From: Hyphomonadaceae bacterium ML37
GTDB lineage: Bacteria; Pseudomonadota; Alphaproteobacteria; Caulobacterales; Maricaulaceae
Length of the DNA stretch: 64,000 nucleotides
Reading direction: 5' to 3'
Assembly (NCBI GenBank): GCA_027627685.1
Contig: CP091241.1
Coordinates: forward strand, 1,613,191 to 1,677,190
Part shown: piece by piece, positions 60,516 through 64,000 of the stretch
Position numbering within the stretch: the first letter of the stretch is position 1
How the letters are laid out: the number at the start of each line of letters is the position of its first letter
The notes under the pieces: generated by a model
The model's database searches: none
What the model was told of the DNA's origin: nothing
Seen by the model: the letters and a program-made list of their open reading frames with translations, nothing else
Made by a program: the position numbers and the translations under genes

Positions 60516-61676
60516 ATGCCCGCATTCATCGTGAAATTCGCATTCGTCCTCGCCGTGTTCGGGTCGTTTGCAGCCGCGCCCGCCTTGGCGCAGGACAGCG
60601 CCTTCGACACGCGCGCCAGCCACGCCGTGATCCTCGATTATGAAACCGGCGCGATCCTGTTCTCCAAGAACGGCGATGCGCCCATGCCGCCGGCGTCCAT
60701 GTCGAAACTGATGACCGCGCTGATGGTGTTCGAGGCGCTGGAGGACGGCCGCCTGACCCTGGATGACGAATTGCCGGTGAGCGAAACCGCGTGGCGCCGG
60801 GGCGGGGCGGCCTCGGGATCGTCCACCATGTTCCTCGAGCTCAACTCGCGCGCCACGGTACGCGATCTTCTGCAGGGCATCATCGTCCAGTCGGGCAATG
60901 ACGCCTGCATCGTGGTGGCCGAGGCGCTGGGTGGCACCGAAGAGAATTTCGCCCTGATGATGACCGAGCGGGCGAGGGAGCTGGGTCTGGACACGGCCAA
61001 TTTCGCCAACTCCACCGGCTGGCCCCATCCCGAGCACCGCATTTCGGCCCGGGATCTGGCCCGCCTGGCCCAGATCATCATCCGCGACTACCCGCAATAT
61101 TATGAATTCTACGCCCAGCCGGTGTTCACCTATAACGGCATCCGCCAGTTCAACCGCAACCCGCTGATCGGGTCCATGACCGGCGCCGATGGGCTGAAGA
61201 CCGGGCGCACGGACGAGGCGGGGTTTGGCCTGACCGCGTCGGCGGTTCGCGACGGCCAGCGCCGCATCGTGGTGTTCAACGGCATGGAGAGCGAGCGCGC
61301 CCGCGCCGACGAGGCCGAGCGCCTGATGCGCGCCGCCTTCACCGAGTTCGAGCTGGTCAATCTGGTCGAAGCGGGCGGTGAAGCCGGCCGCGCCGATGTC
61401 TATATGGGCCGCACGCCGGATGTAACATTGCGCGCCACGCAAAGCCTGAGCTTCGGCGTTCACCGCCGCGACCGGGCCGATGTGCGCGCCGAGATCGTCT
61501 ATCAGGGCCCGCTGCGCGCGCCGATTGCCGAGGGTGACGAGGTGGCGCGCCTTGAAGTCACCACCCCGGACGGTCGCGTGTTCTCCGTGCCGCTGGAGGC
61601 CGCCGCTGATGTGCCGCGCAAGGGAATGTTCGGCCGGGCCGGAGACGGGCTGGTGCGCATCATCCGGGGCGGCTGA
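60516..61676 (+). CDS. D-alanyl-D-alanine carboxypeptidase (S11, PBP5 type)
   Basis: 386 residues. The signal peptide ends at ALAQDS. The penicillin-binding active site has SMSK (Ser61, Lys64), SGND near residue 128 and KTGRTDE near 229. A C-terminal PBP5_C beta domain (about 285-375) follows. It trims the terminal D-Ala of peptidoglycan pentapeptides in the periplasm. It is followed 5 bp later by tmk. Confidence 0.94.
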   Translation: MPAFIVKFAFVLAVFGSFAAAPALAQDSAFDTRASHAVILDYETGAILFSKNGDAPMPPASMSKLMTALMVFEALEDGRLTLDDELPVSETAWRRGGAASGSSTMFLELNSRATVRDLLQGIIVQSGNDACIVVAEALGGTEENFALMMTERARELGLDTANFANSTGWPHPEHRISARDLARLAQIIIRDYPQYYEFYAQPVFTYNGIRQFNRNPLIGSMTGADGLKTGRTDEAGFGLTASAVRDGQRRIVVFNGMESERARADEAERLMRAAFTEFELVNLVEAGGEAGRADVYMGRTPDVTLRATQSLSFGVHRRDRADVRAEIVYQGPLRAPIAEGDEVARLEVTTPDGRVFSVPLEAAADVPRKGMFGRAGDGLVRIIRGG

Positions 61677-61681
61677 CCCGC

Positions 61682-62314
61682 GTGCCTCGGGGATGCTTCA
61701 TCACGCTGGAAGGCGGCGAGGGCGCGGGCAAGACCACGCTGGCGCGCGCCCTGAGCCAGGCGCTGACCGCACGCGGGCTGGAGATCGTGCTGACCCGCGA
61801 GCCCGGCGGCACGCCCAATGCCGAGGCGCTGCGCACGCTTCTGGTGGAGGGCGATGCCGGCCGGTGGTCGCCGGTGAGCGAGACCCTGCTTTTATACGCC
61901 GCGCGCGAGGATCATGTGCGCCGCCTGATCGCGCCCGCTTTGGAGCGCGGCGCGTGGGTGATCTGTGACCGGTTTTCCGATTCCACCCGCGCCTATCAGG
62001 GCGTGGCGGGCGGCCTCGACGCCGCGCGCATCGACGCCATCGAGACGGCGGCGCTGGGCCATTTCAAACCCGACCTGACCCTGATCGCCGATCTGGCGCC
62101 GGAGGCCGGGCTGGCGCGCGCGGCGGCCCGGGGCGAAGCGGTGACGCGCTTTGAGGCGAAGGATGCGGCGTTTCACGCCCGCCTGCGCGACGCGTTCCTG
62201 GCCATCGCATCCGCCGAGCCGGAACGCTGCGCCGTACTGGACGCCAGCCTCGCCCCGCAGGAATTGGCGCAGGCGGCGCTGGCGGTGATCGCCGAGCGGC
62301 TCGTCCTGCCATGA
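61682..62314 (+). CDS. tmk: Thymidylate kinase
   Basis: 210 residues from a GTG at 61682. The P-loop FITLEGGEGAGKTTLAR, the DRx motif CDRFSDSTRAYQG and the LID region near ARGEAVTRFEAK are present. It makes dTDP from dTMP. It overlaps holB by 4 bp (ATGA), the conserved tmk-holB pair. Confidence 0.96.
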   Translation: MPRGCFITLEGGEGAGKTTLARALSQALTARGLEIVLTREPGGTPNAEALRTLLVEGDAGRWSPVSETLLLYAAREDHVRRLIAPALERGAWVICDRFSDSTRAYQGVAGGLDAARIDAIETAALGHFKPDLTLIADLAPEAGLARAAARGEAVTRFEAKDAAFHARLRDAFLAIASAEPERCAVLDASLAPQELAQAALAVIAERLVLP

Positions 62315-63339
62315 GCGAGACGCCGGAAGCCGATCGCGAAGGCGAGCTGCCTCATCCGCGCACGGTCTATGACCTATTCGGCCAGGACGCCGCCGCGGCG
62401 GCCATGGAGGACGCGCTGGCGCGCGGGCGCATGCATCACGCCTGGATGATCACCGGCCCCAAGGGCGTGGGCAAGGCGACGCTGGCCTGGCGCCTCGCCC
62501 GGCGCATGCTGGGCGCGCCGGCGGCGGGGCCGCAGCCTCTGTCCGCCGACCCGGCCCATCCGGCCTGCCGGCGCATCGAGGCGCTGTCGAGCTCCGATCT
62601 CCTGCTTATCCGCCGCCCCTACAATGACAAGACCGGCAAACTGAAATCGGAGATTCCGGTCGAAGAAACAAGGCGTGCGCCGGACTTCTTCTCCAAGAGC
62701 GCAGGCGAGGGCGGCTGGCGGGTCTGCCTCATCGACAGCGCCGATGAGCTCAACACCAACTCGGCCAACGCGCTTCTGAAAACGCTGGAAGAGCCGCCGC
62801 GCCGGGGCCTCCTCCTGCTGATCGTCAATGCGCCGGGGCGTCTTCTGCCGACCATCCGTTCACGCTGCCGGACGCTCGCCCTGCGCCCGCCGCCGGTGGA
62901 CGCCACCACGCGATGGCTGACGGACATGCATGCCATAGACCCGGCGGAAGCCGCGCGGGCCGCGTCACTCGCCAATGGCGCGCCGGGCCGGGCGCTGGCG
63001 CTGGCCGCGTCGGGCGCAGCCGCGCTGAAAGATGTCATCGACAAAGCGCTGGGCCAGCTGCCCGAGATTGATCCGGCCGCCGCGCGCAAGCTCGCCGACA
63101 GCGCCGCCCGCAAGGACGGCGAGGCGGTGCGCCGCACGCTGATGGACTTCCTGATCGTCTATGTGCGCGACCGGGCGCGCCGCGCGGCGCTGGCGGGGCC
63201 GGGCGGGGCGGATGCCTGGATCGAGGCGGGCGATCAACTTACCCGGCTGGCCAGCGATACCGAAACGCTCTATCTCGACCCGCGCCAGTCCATTCACTAC
63301 GCCCTCAGCCTCGTGCGCACCGCGGCCGCCAGCGGATAA
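62311..63339 (+). CDS. holB: DNA polymerase III delta-prime subunit
   Basis: 342 residues, AAA+ clamp-loader fold: the P-loop ITGPKGVGKATLAWRLA, NTNSANALLKTLEEPPRRG and the SRC-type arginine in TIRSRCRTLAL. Part of the clamp loader with DnaX and HolA. Between tmk and tatD; tatD begins 7 bp later. Confidence 0.96.
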   Translation: MSETPEADREGELPHPRTVYDLFGQDAAAAAMEDALARGRMHHAWMITGPKGVGKATLAWRLARRMLGAPAAGPQPLSADPAHPACRRIEALSSSDLLLIRRPYNDKTGKLKSEIPVEETRRAPDFFSKSAGEGGWRVCLIDSADELNTNSANALLKTLEEPPRRGLLLLIVNAPGRLLPTIRSRCRTLALRPPPVDATTRWLTDMHAIDPAEAARAASLANGAPGRALALAASGAAALKDVIDKALGQLPEIDPAAARKLADSAARKDGEAVRRTLMDFLIVYVRDRARRAALAGPGGADAWIEAGDQLTRLASDTETLYLDPRQSIHYALSLVRTAAASG

Positions 63340-63346
63340 CCACGCC

Positions 63347-64000
63347 ATGCTCATCGACACCCACGTCAACCTGCACGGGCCGGACTATGCCGGCGATCTG
63401 GACGCGGTGCTGGAGCGCGCGCGAGACGCGGGCGTGTCGCCCATGATCGCGATCTGCTGCAAGCTGAGTGATTTCAACGCCGTGTCGGCCATTGCTGACG
63501 CGCATGATGATGTGTGGTGCACGATCGGCGCCCATCCCCATCACGCCAAGGACCGGCCCGATATCTCGGCTGCTGAACTGGCGGAGATCGCGCGCCATCC
63601 AAAAGTCGTGGCGATTGGCGAGACGGGGCTGGATTTCCATTACAATTATTCAGCCGCCGAGGATCAGTACGCCAGCCTGCGCGCCCACATCGAGGCGGCG
63701 CGGATCACGGGCCTGCCGATCATTCTCCATTGCCGCGAGGCCGATACGCAGATGGCCGATCTTCTGGAGGCGGAGATGGAGCAGGGGGCGTTCAGCGCTC
63801 TCCTTCATTGCTATACGGGCGGCGAGGAACTGGCCCGGCGCGCGGCCGCGCTGGGCGTCTGGTTCTCCGCCTCGGGTATTATCAGCTTCAAGAATGCTGA
63901 CGATGTGCGGGCGGTGTTTCGCGACGTGGTGCCGGACGACCGGGTGATCATCGAAACCGATTGCCCGTATCTGTCGCCGGTCCCCAAACGCGGCCAGCGC
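63347..64000 (+). CDS. tatD: TatD-family metal-dependent hydrolase, C-terminus beyond the window
   Basis: 218 residues are visible; the frame is open at the right edge. TIM-barrel TatD signatures: GAHPHHA, AIGETGLDFHYNYS, ILHCREAD, LLHCYTGG and ETDCPYLSPVP. The first metal motif reads DTHVNLH, so the usual second His of HxH is Asn. Family members are 3-prime exonuclease/DNase or D-aminoacyl hydrolases. It follows holB by 7 bp in the conserved tmk-holB-metG/tatD neighbourhood. Confidence 0.93.
   Translation, partial: MLIDTHVNLHGPDYAGDLDAVLERARDAGVSPMIAICCKLSDFNAVSAIADAHDDVWCTIGAHPHHAKDRPDISAAELAEIARHPKVVAIGETGLDFHYNYSAAEDQYASLRAHIEAARITGLPIILHCREADTQMADLLEAEMEQGAFSALLHCYTGGEELARRAAALGVWFSASGIISFKNADDVRAVFRDVVPDDRVIIETDCPYLSPVPKRGQR

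Overview
The window is GC-rich alphaproteobacterial chromosome. Gene content and order (a compact his operon behind a TrpR-like regulator, hemA and mucR beside glyA-nrdR-rib-nusB-thiL-hppA, an N-acetylglutaminylglutamine amide osmolyte operon, many TonB/MFS and exported proteins) fit a marine or stalked lineage of the Maricaulales/Hyphomonadaceae/Caulobacterales type. That placement is inference from gene families and synteny; no 16S or marker search was possible. I see no prophage, insertion sequence, CRISPR array or conjugative genes. The region is mostly core chromosome with short accessory patches.

Layout: 0-2.3 kb, two tandem exported pentapeptide-repeat proteins (the first cut by the window edge), a DUF6491 protein and a LysM/degenerate-LytM lipoprotein. 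2.3-5.9 kb, yajC-secD-secF and a Mth938-like gene, meeting metG tail to tail. 7.7-11.7 kb, an MscS channel, two alpha/beta hydrolases and a TetR regulator. 11.7-16.1 kb, a divergent TonB-dependent receptor and an MFS transporter carrying an inserted DUF805 domain. 16.2-21.8 kb, a cysteine-less DJ-1/PfpI protein and the three-gene NAGGN osmolyte operon. 21.8-22.6 kb, an EAL-domain gene broken by one amber codon. 22.7-29.0 kb, a TrpR-like regulator followed by hisG-hisD-hisB-hisH-hisA-hisF-hisIE with overlapping or nearly abutting genes; HisB carries an extra ~190-residue N-terminal domain and no hisC is present. 29-33.6 kb, secreted and small membrane proteins, an APC permease and a parDE toxin-antitoxin pair beside tRNA-Ser(GCT). 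34-40 kb, an S9 peptidase, Mrp, a 3-hydroxyisobutyrate dehydrogenase, hemA and a DUF6898 gene. 40-49.6 kb, mucR divergent from glyA-nrdR-ribD(reductase only)-ribE-ribBX-ribH-nusB-thiL, a small exported protein and hppA. 49.7-57.8 kb, nfeD/slipin, a tryptophan-halogenase-family enzyme, a double-DUF305 His-rich protein with an LVIVD-repeat protein, and pyrC. 57.8-64 kb, an exported family I pyrophosphatase, an mqsRA-type toxin-antitoxin pair beside tRNA-Ser(TGA), rlpA, a D,D-carboxypeptidase, tmk, holB and a tatD gene cut by the window end.

How they work together: the his operon covers histidine synthesis except the aminotransferase step. The glyA-rib block supplies one-carbon units and flavin. 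The NAGGN operon makes a dipeptide osmolyte. YajC-SecDF, RlpA, the carboxypeptidase and the LytM lipoprotein serve export and the cell wall. The TetR/receptor/MFS/hydrolase group looks like a regulated uptake and processing module for an unidentified substrate.

The most unusual items are the MFS-DUF805 chimera, the extra HisB domain, the amber-interrupted EAL gene, the split ribD with RibBX, and several well-formed palindromes at promoters (tetR/receptor, hemA, mucR/glyA, parD, mqsR, exported pyrophosphatase). I found no obviously new multi-gene defence or mobile system.
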